Source: a bacterium (lineage in GTDB: Bacteria > Actinomycetota > Acidimicrobiia > Spongiisociales > UBA5794). Taken from it: a stretch of 64,000 nucleotides of DNA. Below are positions 53,009 to 60,810 of this stretch, piece after piece. Within the stretch, counting starts at the first letter, position 1. Each line of letters opens with the position of its first letter. The notes under the pieces were generated by a model, which worked only from the letters and a program-made list of their open reading frames with translations, ran no database searches and was not told the origin of the DNA. A program made the translations under genes and the position numbers. The DNA is taken from contig JAAETI010000519.1 in the NCBI GenBank assembly GCA_024228555.1, forward strand, positions 50,233 to 114,232, read 5' to 3'.

Positions 53009-54334
53009 TCATGGGTTGGCGGCGTCGTTCACGAACTCGGCGAAGCGGTGGGCCTCGGTGCTGGGGATTTGGGCGGTCAGTTTGGTACCGGCCTCGGTGT
53101 GGTCGGTGGTGAGCACATGCCCGATTTCGTGGATCATCGCCACCATATCCCCCCGGTCGTAGGGCACGGTCAGCTCCAGCTCGTCCGTGGTCTCGGCAAG
53201 CCGTGCGGTGACCGCAGTGCCGAGCTCGGCGACGCCATCGCCGGTGACGGCTGAGGTGGCAACGGCTTCTGGGTGCAGCTGGAGAAGGCGGTTGATCGCA
53301 ACCGGGTCGGCGATGTCCGTCTTGTTGATGATCAGTTGCTCAGGGATATCGCTGGCGCCGATTTCGCCGAGAACGCTCCGCACCGCCGCGATCTGGCGAT
53401 CGGGGTTGAGGTCGGCGCCATCGATGATGTGGAGGAGGAGATCTGCTTGGTTGACTTCCTCCAACGTGGAACGGAAAGCCTCGACCAATTGGTGGGGAAG
53501 GTTGCGCACAAAGCCGACAGTATCCGACATCAGTATCGGAACGCCGGTCGGAAGGTCGAGGCGACGAATCGTCGAATCGAGTGTTGCGAATAGTCGGTCC
53601 TCGACGAGCACACCCGCATCGGTGAGGTGGTTGAACAGCGTTGACTTGCCGGCGTTGGTGTAGCCGACGAGCGAAACGACTGGGAGGCGAGACTTGCGTC
53701 GGGCTTTGGTCCGGGTGTCTCGGGAGCGAGCAAGGTGCTTGAGTTCTCGCTCTAGTTTCGAAATACGTTCGAGGATGCGACGCCGATCGGTTTCGAGCTG
53801 GGTCTCACCCGGGCCACGGGTGCCGATACCGCCACCAAGACGGCTCATCTCAGTACCGCGGCCACGCAGGCGGGGGAGGCGATATCGAAGCTGGGCGAGT
53901 TCGACCTGCAACATGCCTTCTTTGCTTGTGGCGTGCTGGGCGAAGATATCCAGGATTAGGGCCACTCGGTCAACAACGTCGCATTCGAATCGCTGCTGCA
54001 GGTTTCGTTGCTGTGCAGGGCTCAGCTCGTTGTCGAAGATGACAACGTCGATATCCTGCGCCTTGGTCAGCGAAACAAGCTCGTCGACCTTGCCGCTGCC
54101 GATCAGTGTGGCCGCGTCGAATCGCTCGCGTCGAACCAACTCCTCGTCAACCGGCTCGGAACCTGCCGTGTCGGTCAGCAACGCCAGCTCGTTGAGACTG
54201 GTTTGTGTCTCTAGGACTGCCCCCTTGCTCTGGGCAACAGCGATCAAGAAGGCTCTCTGCTGTACGACCGCGAGGTCGGTGACGGTTGCGGTGAGCCGGG
54301 TGCGGCCGCGACCGGTTCGGGACTGTTCTGCCAT
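53009..54334 (-). CDS. hflX: Ribosome-associated GTPase HflX
   Basis: A 441-aa GTPase that splits stalled or heat-damaged ribosomes. The N-terminal domain (GSGKVDELVSLTKAQDIDV, FDNELSPAQQRNLQQRFECD, GRGTEMSRLGGGIGTRGPGE) is typical. The G domain has G1 VGYTNAGKSTLFN, G3 DTVGF with a VRNLPHQLVEAFRSTL switch, and G4 NKTD. ATG 54334 was chosen; the open frame continues upstream over the CBS gene promoter and start region and is not HflX-like. Confidence 0.93.
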   Translation of the reverse strand: MAEQSRTGRGRTRLTATVTDLAVVQQRAFLIAVAQSKGAVLETQTSLNELALLTDTAGSEPVDEELVRRERFDAATLIGSGKVDELVSLTKAQDIDVVIFDNELSPAQQRNLQQRFECDVVDRVALILDIFAQHATSKEGMLQVELAQLRYRLPRLRGRGTEMSRLGGGIGTRGPGETQLETDRRRILERISKLERELKHLARSRDTRTKARRKSRLPVVSLVGYTNAGKSTLFNHLTDAGVLVEDRLFATLDSTIRRLDLPTGVPILMSDTVGFVRNLPHQLVEAFRSTLEEVNQADLLLHIIDGADLNPDRQIAAVRSVLGEIGASDIPEQLIINKTDIADPVAINRLLQLHPEAVATSAVTGDGVAELGTAVTARLAETTDELELTVPYDRGDMVAMIHEIGHVLTTDHTEAGTKLTAQIPSTEAHRFAEFVNDAANP

Positions 54335-54416
54335 CGTGCCATGAAAGCAGATCGGGCCGGCGTGTCGACCGGAGGCGGTGAGGTTGGTAAGTTTGGTGCC
54401 GTACCTGGGAGGCCAC

Positions 54417-54848
54417 ATGACGAAGACAGTTGGACAGCTACTCGACGCCAAGGGATCCGAGACGTGGTCGATCGGTCCGGGTGCGACCGTATACGAGGCT
54501 CTGAGATTGCTTGCCGACAAGAACGTCGGTGCGTTGGTCATTGTTGAAGACGACCGGGTTTGCGGGATCATGTCGGAGCGCGACTACACCCGCAAAATCA
54601 TGCTGCTGGAGCGGGACTCTCGCAATACGGCCGTCTCTGACATCATGACCGCAGAGGTCAGGACCGTCACCCGCGAGGCCACCGTCTCAGAGTGCATGGA
54701 ATTGATTACCGAGCACCACATCCGCCATCTCCCCGTGGTTGAAGATGACAGACTCATCGGGCTGATCTCGGTTGGGGATGTCGTTAAGGCCGTCATGGCT
54801 GAGCAGGCGTTCCTCATTCAACAGCTCGAGCGATACATCACGGGCTAG
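54417..54848 (+). CDS. CBS-domain pair protein
   Basis: A 143-aa protein made of two CBS motifs (VYEALRLLADKNVGALVIVE with ERDYTRKIML; VSECMELITEHHIRHLPVVE with ISVGDVVKAVM). Such stand-alone pairs bind adenosyl ligands and regulate partners; here the partner is unknown. ATG 54417 follows TGGGAGG. Divergent from hflX and convergent (four-base overlap) with the MFS gene. Confidence 0.88.
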   Translation: MTKTVGQLLDAKGSETWSIGPGATVYEALRLLADKNVGALVIVEDDRVCGIMSERDYTRKIMLLERDSRNTAVSDIMTAEVRTVTREATVSECMELITEHHIRHLPVVEDDRLIGLISVGDVVKAVMAEQAFLIQQLERYITG

Positions 54849-56155
54849 GCGGGAACCGGGTCGGGTATCGCGTCGGGGATTTCGGTCTCCAGGTTGCGGA
54901 GACGAGGGTTTCTGATCGCGGTGATGACTATCGCCACAATGGACAGTCCCAGCACGATGAAGAGCGCGCCGATGCCGCGCCCTGGTCCGGTGCCGATGAT
55001 CGAGCCGAGAGATCCGGCCAACCCACCGGCCGGATCGAGCAGGGGTTCGAATACCCGGTCGGCCAGCGGGCCGGCAAGGACGTAGGCCAGTGGGGTCGCG
55101 GCCATCGCCATCATTAGCCGCAGCGAGAAGACCCGACCTTGCAACTCGGGCGGGATCTTGCTCTGCCATAGCGCTTGGCTCGTTCCGGCTGCGATGGGGA
55201 CGGCGACGAGTACCACGAACACGCCGAGGGCCACGACCACCGACGATGGGCGGCTTCCCGCGATCATCAGACCAGCACCCGCGATTGCGAGTGCGATCAT
55301 CACACCCCGCACGCGACGGCTGGGACCGCCCCATACGCTCATGACTGCGCTGCCCACAACCATCCCAAGTGCTCCGACCGAGATGGTGGCGCCGGCCGCG
55401 GTTTCCGTCGTGAAGCCAAGAAGAAGGGGGAAGACGAGGATTGAGTGGAAGGTAATGGCGAGGTTCACCGCCGAGAAGGTGAGCAGGAGCGCAAGCAGAC
55501 CCCGCCGATCGAGAACATAGTCAAGGCCAAGACGAGCTTCTGCAATCAGCCCGGCTGCGCCGCGGCCGATCGTCGGTTCACGTTCTGGCTCGGGGAATCG
55601 GACCACGAGCAGGGTTGCGACCGCGATGGCAAAAGACGCCAGGTCTACGACGAAGACGGTGGCAAGCCCGGTTCTAACCAGAACCGCGGCGCCGAGGAAG
55701 GGGCCGAGGACGGTCCCTGCACTCCCCGCCAACTGGACAAGCCCGGCGGCTCGCCCGTGGTGCTCCTTGGGGACCAGCAACGATGTCGCCGCCGAATATG
55801 CGGGGAATTGGAACGCACCGAAAGCGCTTGAAACGCCGAGTGCGGCATAGAGGTGCCAGATCTCGAGGCTGCTAGTGGCGACGAGGATGGCGATCGCCAG
55901 GGTGCCCAGTGCTGCTCCGGCATCAGACAGAATCATGGCGGTGCGCCGCGGCCACCTGTCGACCAATGCGCCCGCAAACGGAGACACGAGCAAGGCGGGA
56001 ACTCGGGCGGCCATGATGACCAGAGCCAGCTGGGTTGTCGAACCGGTCTCTGCAAAGACCCAGAACCCGAGAGCCCACCCGCTCAGGCTCGAGCCGAGGC
56101 CGGATAGGAGCTGGCCAACCCACACTGTGAGGAACGTTCGATCGAATCGCGACAT
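54845..56155 (-). CDS. MFS efflux transporter
   Basis: A 436-aa, twelve-helix MFS protein of the MFS_3/enterobactin-exporter type. The N-terminus is FLTVWVGQLLSGLGSSLSGW, with the loop 2-3 motif FAGALVDRWPRRTAMILSD and a central AGLVQLAGSAGTVLGPFLG. It is divergently transcribed from a MarR-family repressor, which points to drug-type efflux under ligand control. The substrate is unknown. Confidence 0.88.
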   Translation of the reverse strand: MSRFDRTFLTVWVGQLLSGLGSSLSGWALGFWVFAETGSTTQLALVIMAARVPALLVSPFAGALVDRWPRRTAMILSDAGAALGTLAIAILVATSSLEIWHLYAALGVSSAFGAFQFPAYSAATSLLVPKEHHGRAAGLVQLAGSAGTVLGPFLGAAVLVRTGLATVFVVDLASFAIAVATLLVVRFPEPEREPTIGRGAAGLIAEARLGLDYVLDRRGLLALLLTFSAVNLAITFHSILVFPLLLGFTTETAAGATISVGALGMVVGSAVMSVWGGPSRRVRGVMIALAIAGAGLMIAGSRPSSVVVALGVFVVLVAVPIAAGTSQALWQSKIPPELQGRVFSLRLMMAMAATPLAYVLAGPLADRVFEPLLDPAGGLAGSLGSIIGTGPGRGIGALFIVLGLSIVAIVITAIRNPRLRNLETEIPDAIPDPVPA

Positions 56156-56166
56156 AGGAGTGCTTT

Positions 56167-56202
56167 ACTGGTAGATAGTTTCCTAGCAAAGTATATACCA
56201 GT
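56167..56202. promoter_or_regulatory. MarR operator candidate in the MFS/MarR divergent promoter
   Basis: ACTGGTA (56167-56173) is mirrored by TACCAGT (56196-56202) across an AT-rich 22-base centre that must hold both promoters. It sits between divergent genes 64 bases apart, so one regulator could control both. Symmetry and position are the only evidence. Confidence 0.55.
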
Positions 56203-56219
56203 TAAGCTATCCTGTCACC

Positions 56220-56654
56220 ATGGGAAATGAACCGGCCTGGCGCAAATCGGCCAACTACCTCCTCCACTTCGCCTTCTCGTTGAAGGCCGAGCTGGAGACT
56301 GCGTTGACGGACGAGATTGGGATTGGTCTTGCGGATCACGAGGCGCTCATCAATCTCAAGCATCATGACGGCTCGCTGCGCATGACCGATATAGCCGACC
56401 GTCTCATTCTGTCGCGAGGGGGCACCACCAAGCTTGTCGACCGTCTCGAGACGGCCGGTCTCGTAGCCAGAGCCGCCGCACCCGACGACAGGCGTGTAAC
56501 GATGGTGAAGATCACAGCGATGGGGCGCGGCGTTGTCGCTCGGTCCCGAGCGGTGTTGGATCAGATCATCCAGGAACGCTGGTCGTCAAAGATCAGCGAC
56601 GCAGATGCCCGAGCCGTGCTTGCGGTTCTGGAGCGAGTCCACAAAGAAGGCTGA
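56220..56654 (+). CDS. MarR-family transcriptional regulator
   Basis: 144 aa. A winged helix in LRMTDIADRLILSRGGTTKLVDRLETAGLV, in pieces LRMTDIADRLILSRGGTTK and VDRLETAGLVAR, and the wing APDDRRVTMVKIT. N- and C-terminal helices (YLLHFAFSLKAELETAL, ARAVLAVLERVHKE) make the dimer. It probably represses the adjacent MFS exporter and itself. Confidence 0.92.
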   Translation: MGNEPAWRKSANYLLHFAFSLKAELETALTDEIGIGLADHEALINLKHHDGSLRMTDIADRLILSRGGTTKLVDRLETAGLVARAAAPDDRRVTMVKITAMGRGVVARSRAVLDQIIQERWSSKISDADARAVLAVLERVHKEG

Positions 56655-56659
56655 GCCGA

Positions 56660-56983
56660 TCAGGCCCCGCGTTCGGCCACAAGGGTGGCATCGTACGGCT
56701 CGATCATGATGCACTCGCCGGGGCACTCTTCAGCAGCCTCGACGACCGTTTCGATCTGATCGTCGGGCACTCTGGCAACACCACGCGCACCGTCTGGGCC
56801 ATGCCCGTCACCCTCGCCACCGTCAAAGAGGATCGACTTGCCAAGAGTGGAAGCCTCTTCCTTCACAACCCAAAGACCGTCGTCGCGACCATGAAAGACA
56901 TCAGGTGCGATCTCTTCGCAGATGCCGTCACCGGTGCATAGGTCTTGGTCGATCCAGACCATGAGTGTCGTTTCGTCAGCCAT
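56660..56983 (-). CDS. Small ferredoxin (single-cluster, P450-type)
   Basis: The 107-aa protein has DQDLCTGDGICEEIAPDVF (Cys-x5-Cys) and, near the C-terminus, EECPGECIMIE, giving the three or four Cys ligands of a [3Fe-4S] or [4Fe-4S] ferredoxin of the actinobacterial P450 partner type. A 25-residue insert rich in Gly/Asp (FDGGEGDGHGPDGARG) separates the halves. Convergent with the MarR gene. The partner enzyme is not adjacent. Confidence 0.85.
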   Translation of the reverse strand: MADETTLMVWIDQDLCTGDGICEEIAPDVFHGRDDGLWVVKEEASTLGKSILFDGGEGDGHGPDGARGVARVPDDQIETVVEAAEECPGECIMIEPYDATLVAERGA

Positions 56984-57083
56984 GATTCCCCTCGGTTGCT
57001 TAGGAGTCAGACGTGAAGGTTAGTAGTGGTGCAACGGTCTACCACCGCACCGCGGGTCTGTTCCGCCGGGTACCCTCACCGAC

Positions 57084-57175
57084 GGAGGCGTCAGGATGCC
57101 TGGTGGGTCCCGCGGTCTTCAAAACCGTTGAGGGGGCGAAAGTCCCCTGGCGGGTTCGATTCCCGTCCGCCTCCG
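57084..57175 (+). tRNA. selC: tRNA-Sec (anticodon TCA)
   Basis: The 92-nt gene begins GGAGGCG and ends CGCCTCCG; no CCA is encoded. The anticodon loop is CTTCAAA, with TCA reading UGA. It has a long variable arm (GGGGGCGAAAGTCCCC), a D-loop with GGTGGG and a T-arm CGGGTTCGATTCCCG. The layout matches bacterial selenocysteine tRNA rather than tRNA-Ser or Leu. Position 8 (T) does not pair with its partner C, a small departure from the usual 8-bp acceptor. The presence of selC means the genome should encode selenoproteins; no selA, selB or selD is in the window. Confidence 0.9.
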
Positions 57176-57239
57176 CGAAGGCCCGTCACGTAAGGGTATT
57201 CCGGGTTCTGCCGTCGAGTTCGACGACAGCCCCGGAGCC

Positions 57240-57860
57240 CTTCGGGGCGCGCTCGGGGCGCGGGAGAGCTGGCGCCGCACTGCTCTGATGTTGGCTCCGG
57301 TGGAGATCATCAGCGACGCTGCGGTGCCGCGCAGGTCGTGGATTCGGAGCCGGTCGAGACTTGCTGCCTCCAAGGCAGGGACCCACACGCTCTGACGAAA
57401 TGGGGAGGACCGGAGCGGCTCGCCTCTCGGTGCGGTGAATACGAGGTCGTCGTCGGCGATGGTGCCGAGACGATCGGCGAGGAACGTTGGCATCGTGACG
57501 AGTCGCCAGACCTGACCCGAGCTCGGTGGCGGACTCGGCGATCTCGATGCGGCGCCGCAGCATGTGGACACGAGGTCGTCTCAGTGCGACGAGTTCAACC
57601 CACTGCATCCCGATCCATGTCAGTATTTCAACGACGAGCCCGGCCCCGGTTTGAGCATTCTCGGCGGCTGTGGCGAGGGCTGTGACTTGTTCGGCGGTGA
57701 GGAACCGCTGTTCGCGTCGCCGCACGGTCGGAACCTTTACCCCAGACGTCGCATCGCGAGCCAAGATCCCGTCGTCGACGGCCAGCTTCAGCCGGGCTGA
57801 CACGTCGGCACTCCAGGTTGGCCCGATCCAGATAATGCCTTGCTAGCGCCGAGTGCCGGT
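57240..57860 (-). pseudogene. Tyrosine recombinase (integrase) remnant, copy A, beside selC
   Basis: Pieces in two or three frames join into an actinophage-type integrase: HYLDRANLECR, then SARLKLAVDDGILARDATSG, then RREQRFLTAEQVTALATAAE and ILTWIGMQWVELVALR with the first catalytic Arg region, then in another frame PTFLADRLGTIADDDLVFTA and RIHDLRGTAASLMISTGANI. The box-II HxxR is HDLRG and no Tyr nucleophile follows. About 30 bases kept in copy B are missing here. It ends about 65 bases from selC, the expected place of a phage attachment site. Confidence 0.8.
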
Positions 57861-57947
57861 TCGAGGTCGCGAGTGGGCGCTCTATAGCGTGCGGGGTGTG
57901 TGCGGGCTGTCGCAGGGGTTGCTGGGGAACCCTCTTCTCGACTGCAT

Positions 57948-57970
57948 TGCATTCCGCTATGCTGAATGCA
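57948..57970 (+). promoter_or_regulatory. Operator over the antitoxin start
   Basis: TGCATTC (57948-57954) and GAATGCA (57964-57970) form a 7-bp inverted repeat with a 9-base gap that contains a TATGCT -10-like box and ends on the start codon. It fits autoregulation by the ribbon-helix-helix antitoxin. Confidence 0.6.
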
Positions 57971-58218
57971 TGGCACAACTGGTTACCCGTATCGATACCG
58001 ACCTCGCTAAAGGCATCGACCAGCTCGTTGCCGAGGGTGTCGTTGAGTCCCGTTCCGACGCCGTTCGCAAGGGGCTCCAAGCACTGATCGAGCAAACCCG
58101 CCGCCGCCGCACCGCAGAAGCGATCATCTCCGGCTATACCCTTCATCCCCAGGGTGAAGATGAAGTGGCTTGGGCAGATCGGGCCACCGTGCAGATGATT
58201 GCCGAAGAGCCGTGGTAA
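57970..58218 (+). CDS. Ribbon-helix-helix antitoxin
   Basis: 82 aa. The N-terminus (LVTRIDTDLAKGIDQLVAEG then VVESRSDAVRKGLQALIEQ) is a ribbon-helix-helix DNA-binding fold; the C-terminus (GYTLHPQGEDEVAWADRAT) would bind and mask the toxin. It overlaps the toxin gene by seven bases, the usual order of a type II system. It lies in the island between two integrase remnants. Confidence 0.85.
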   Translation: MAQLVTRIDTDLAKGIDQLVAEGVVESRSDAVRKGLQALIEQTRRRRTAEAIISGYTLHPQGEDEVAWADRATVQMIAEEPW

Positions 58219-58523
58219 TACCGCGCCAGGGGGACATCTGGTGGGCCGAAGCACAAGACAAACGCCGGCCCGTCCTGGTCGTGACGCGTTCGGAGGCGGT
58301 CCCGGTGCTCAACTGGATCCTGGTGGCACCAATCACCCGAAGCATCCGAGGGATCCCAACGGAGATACCGCTCGATCAAGAGAGCGGTGTCGAGGTGCCT
58401 TGTGCGGCATCGTTCGACAACCTCCAGCCGATCCGCAAGACCTTCCTGACCGACCGGATCGGGACGCTGCCTTTTCCCCGCCAGGGGATCTGCCGAACCC
58501 TCGCCGCTATGGCAGACTGCTGA
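58212..58523 (+). CDS. MazF/PemK-family toxin
   Basis: 103 aa from GTG 58212, starting VVIPRQGDIWWAEAQDKRRP. The family elements RPVLVVTRSE, LVAPITRSIRGIPTEI, CAASFDNLQPI and the conserved basic KTFLTDRIGTLP are present, so an active mRNA endoribonuclease is expected. Start choice follows the overlap with the antitoxin; longer starts run inside it. No frameshift is seen, so the pair looks functional. Confidence 0.85.
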   Translation: MVIPRQGDIWWAEAQDKRRPVLVVTRSEAVPVLNWILVAPITRSIRGIPTEIPLDQESGVEVPCAASFDNLQPIRKTFLTDRIGTLPFPRQGICRTLAAMADC

Positions 58524-58610
58524 CGCGAACCACGCAACGCCGATCAGGAAATCCCGACCGAAAACGCACACTTCGCAGATCGCCCTCGAACGGCACGTCG
58601 ATGGGTGCTC

Positions 58611-59003
58611 TTAGGGTGTGTTTGTGTCGAGTTGGTCGGTGAGCCAGGCGGCGATCGCAACCTCGTCTAGTTCTCCGGCGGAAATCGCCAACATGGTGGA
58701 GACGGCTTCGTCAGGGGAACATCCAGTTCGTGGTCGTTGAGTGCACAGAACATGGTTAGCGATTGCCAGGCGAGCCGCTTGTTGCCGTGCGGCCTCGGGT
58801 GGTTTCGCGTGATGCGTACGACTAGCACCGCCGCTTTGTCCGTGAACTTGGGGGTAGAACTCGGTGTCCCCGAAGCCGGCTTGGGGTGCGTGGAGAGCCG
58901 AGTCCAGCAGTTCCAGCTAGCTAGCGTTGCGAAGGGTCCGGGCATCGATTCGAGTGACAGCCTCGGCGATTGTGAGTGCCTCAGCCAGGGTGAGATACCT
59001 CAT
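58611..59003 (-). pseudogene. Broken Doc (Fic-fold) toxin
   Basis: Read through three frames the strand gives MRYLTLAEALTIAEAVTRID, an in-frame TAG at 58917-58919, LELLDSALHAPQAGFGDTEF, a one-base shift in a run of five G at 58850-58854 (plus strand), KFTDKAAVLVVRITRNHPRP with HGNKR, MFCALNDHELDVP, a second shift near 58712, and DEAVSTMLAISAGELDEVAI to the stop at 58611. The Fic motif is HPRPHGNKR instead of HPFxDGNKR. The toxin is inactive. Its ATG overlaps the antitoxin stop (ATGA). Confidence 0.8.
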
Positions 59004-59176
59004 TCGGCGAGACGGTCCAGAATCTCTCGGTCTCGCTCTGCTAGGCGTCGCAGAGTTCCCATGAAGTGGGCGTCGTCTTTGACGCTCTCGATCTCGGCTT
59101 GCAGCGCCTCAAGCATGAGGGCGTTGACGCTGATGCCGCGACCGCGGGCAATGATGTCGGCGTCACACCTTCGCAT
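59000..59176 (-). pseudogene. Remnant of the Doc partner antitoxin
   Basis: From ATG 59176 the strand reads MRRCDADIIARGRGISVNAL, then MLEALQAEIESVKDD and LRRLAERDREILDRLAE to a TGA that overlaps the Doc start. Residues resemble the second helix and tail of a ribbon-helix-helix antitoxin. An N-terminal strand (VVQLRLCEG) lies just upstream in another frame, so the gene is probably frameshifted at its start. Confidence 0.6.
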
Positions 59177-59338
59177 AGCCGAAGTTGAACAACGATTCGA
59201 CAGCCCCGATCGCTACATATGAGCGATACCGCACGTCCAGCGAGACCACGCATACCGGCACACTTCGGCCTTCGTTGCTCTGTGGCTATCTGGGAGTGTG
59301 CCGATGGTATGTGTGTCGACGATTCGAAGGAGTGGGCG

Positions 59339-59367
59339 TTGACTGGATGGCGGATTGGCCGTACAAT
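59339..59367 (+). promoter_or_regulatory. Consensus promoter of the TacAT-like pair
   Basis: TTGACT (59339-59344), 17-base spacer, TACAAT (59362-59367). Two GGCCGTACAA direct repeats (59357-59366 and 59368-59377) cover the -10 box and run up to the Shine-Dalgarno AGGAG; they are likely antitoxin-binding sites. Confidence 0.75.
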
Positions 59368-59385
59368 GGCCGTACAAGGAGCAGT

Positions 59386-59673
59386 ATGGCCGCTGAAACG
59401 AAGCGAACACGGAGTGACCGTCTCGAAGTGCGCACGACCCCCGAGGACCGTGCCCTGATCGACCGGGCCGTGGCGGTGTCGGGAGCCGATCTCACGGAAT
59501 TCGTCATCACCAATCTGACCACCGCGTCACGACGAGTGTTGGCTGATCGCACCGAGTTCAGCTTGGGAGCAGAGGCTCAGCAGGCGTGGGAGGTAATCAA
59601 CCGGCGTCCTGCGCGCAGCCTCGCCGGGCTTCGTGAACTGATGGCTCGACCGTCGCCGTTCACCGACGAGTGA
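59386..59673 (+). CDS. DUF1778/TacA-type antitoxin
   Basis: 95 aa. A ribbon-helix-helix N-terminus (SDRLEVRTTPEDRALIDRA, then VSGADLTEFVITNLTTAS) and a C-terminal toxin-binding tail (QAWEVINRRPARSLAGLREL). ATG 59386 follows AGGAG. It overlaps the GNAT toxin by four bases (GTGA), the standard order of acetyltransferase toxin-antitoxin systems. Confidence 0.88.
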   Translation: MAAETKRTRSDRLEVRTTPEDRALIDRAVAVSGADLTEFVITNLTTASRRVLADRTEFSLGAEAQQAWEVINRRPARSLAGLRELMARPSPFTDE

Positions 59674-60188
59674 CGCCACCGTATCGATCTCCGAGGATGC
59701 TCGAGGCCGATGATGTCGTCGATGACTTCGAGTGCCGGTCCACCGAGCAAACGGAGTGGCTGCGTCACCACGCCCGCCAGGCGCATACCGCCGGCACCGC
59801 CAAGGTGCTCGTCGTCACCCCGGCGGGCAGCAATGTCGTTGTGGCCTACTACGCCTGGTCGATGGCCAGCATCTCTATCGAGGACGCTCCGACCCGAGTT
59901 CGCAGGGGCGCCGGCCGCTATCCACAGCCGGTGGCGCTGCTGGCTCGTCTCGGGGTGTCGATCGAGCACGAAGGCCGCGGGCTCGGCGCCGGTCTCCTCG
60001 CCGACGCCATCAGCCGGACGGCGCAACTCGGCACCGAGATCGGATGCCGGGGCTTGCTGGTTCACGCCGAGACACCGCAAGCCCGCGACTTCTACCTCCA
60101 TCTCATTCCCGAGTTCGAGCCGTCACCTACCGACGACCTCCATCTCGTCTTGCTCATGAAGGACATCCTCAGAACACTCCGCGACTGA
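59670..60188 (+). CDS. GNAT-family toxin (TacT-like tRNA acetyltransferase)
   Basis: 172 aa. The N-terminal ECRSTEQTEWLRHHARQAHT block, VVAYYAWSMASISIE and the acetyl-CoA loop LGVSIEHEGRGLGAGLLADA match TacT-type toxins, which block translation by acetylating aminoacyl-tRNA. The last part (LLVHAETPQARDFYLHL) includes the catalytic Tyr region. It is intact. It is adjacent to its DUF1778 antitoxin and inside the selC-side island. Confidence 0.88.
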   Translation: MTPPYRSPRMLEADDVVDDFECRSTEQTEWLRHHARQAHTAGTAKVLVVTPAGSNVVVAYYAWSMASISIEDAPTRVRRGAGRYPQPVALLARLGVSIEHEGRGLGAGLLADAISRTAQLGTEIGCRGLLVHAETPQARDFYLHLIPEFEPSPTDDLHLVLLMKDILRTLRD

Positions 60189-60280
60189 CGCCCGGGCGTG
60201 AGCGCGGCGAGCAGTCATCCGCATCTCGGGGCGGGCTGGGGGCGCGGGAGAACGAAAACCGATGCAAACCACCCGGCCGC

Positions 60281-60715
60281 GAGACGATCGGCGAGGAACG
60301 CAGGCATCGTCAAGAGACGCCGCTCGTGGGTCTCGGGCGCTCCCCACGACAGACCTGACCCGAGCTCGGTGGCGGACTCGGCGATCTCGATGCGGCGCCG
60401 CAGCATGTGGACACGAGGTCGTCTCAGTGCGACGAGTTCATCCCACCGCATCCCGACCCATGTCAGTATTTCAACGACGAGCCCGGCCCCGGTTTGAGCA
60501 TTCTCGGCGGCTGTGGCGAGGGCTGTCACCTGTTCGGCGGTGAGGAACCGCTGTTCGCGTCGCCGCACGGTCGGAACCTTTACCCCAGACGTCGCGAGCC
60601 AAGACCCCGTTGTCGGCGACGGCCGGCTTCAGCGGGGCTGACACGTCGGCACTCCCGGTTGGCCCGATCCAGATAATGCCTTGCTAGCGCCGAGTGCCGG
60701 TTACTGAGCGCCGAT
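60281..60715 (-). pseudogene. Tyrosine recombinase remnant, copy B
   Basis: Nearly identical to copy A from the DRL...TMPAFLAD region to HYLDRANL. It gives RREQRFLTAEQVTALATAAE, ILTWVGMRWDELVALR and ELGSGLSWGAPETHERRLL, keeping about 30 bases that copy A lost, but ends after PAFLADRLAAGW without the catalytic box II. Similarity with copy A runs on about 40 bases past 60715. Confidence 0.8.
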
Positions 60716-60810
60716 GGGTGCTCCATAACGCGCGGGATGTGTGTCGTTCTGGGCGGCCCGCCCGCGCCGGTATCGTGACCTTCGGGGTGTCGGATGTTCG
60801 GCAGCTTCGT

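Noticed and set aside
57119..57175. C-terminal extension of the integrase remnant through the tRNA-Sec gene.
   Set aside because: The open frame continues over selC only by chance; integrase-like sequence ends near 57240.
60746..60810. Second attachment site (copy of the selC 3' end) at the far side of the island.
   Set aside because: No match to the 57150-57175 segment was found here or elsewhere in the window by eye; the right boundary remains unknown.
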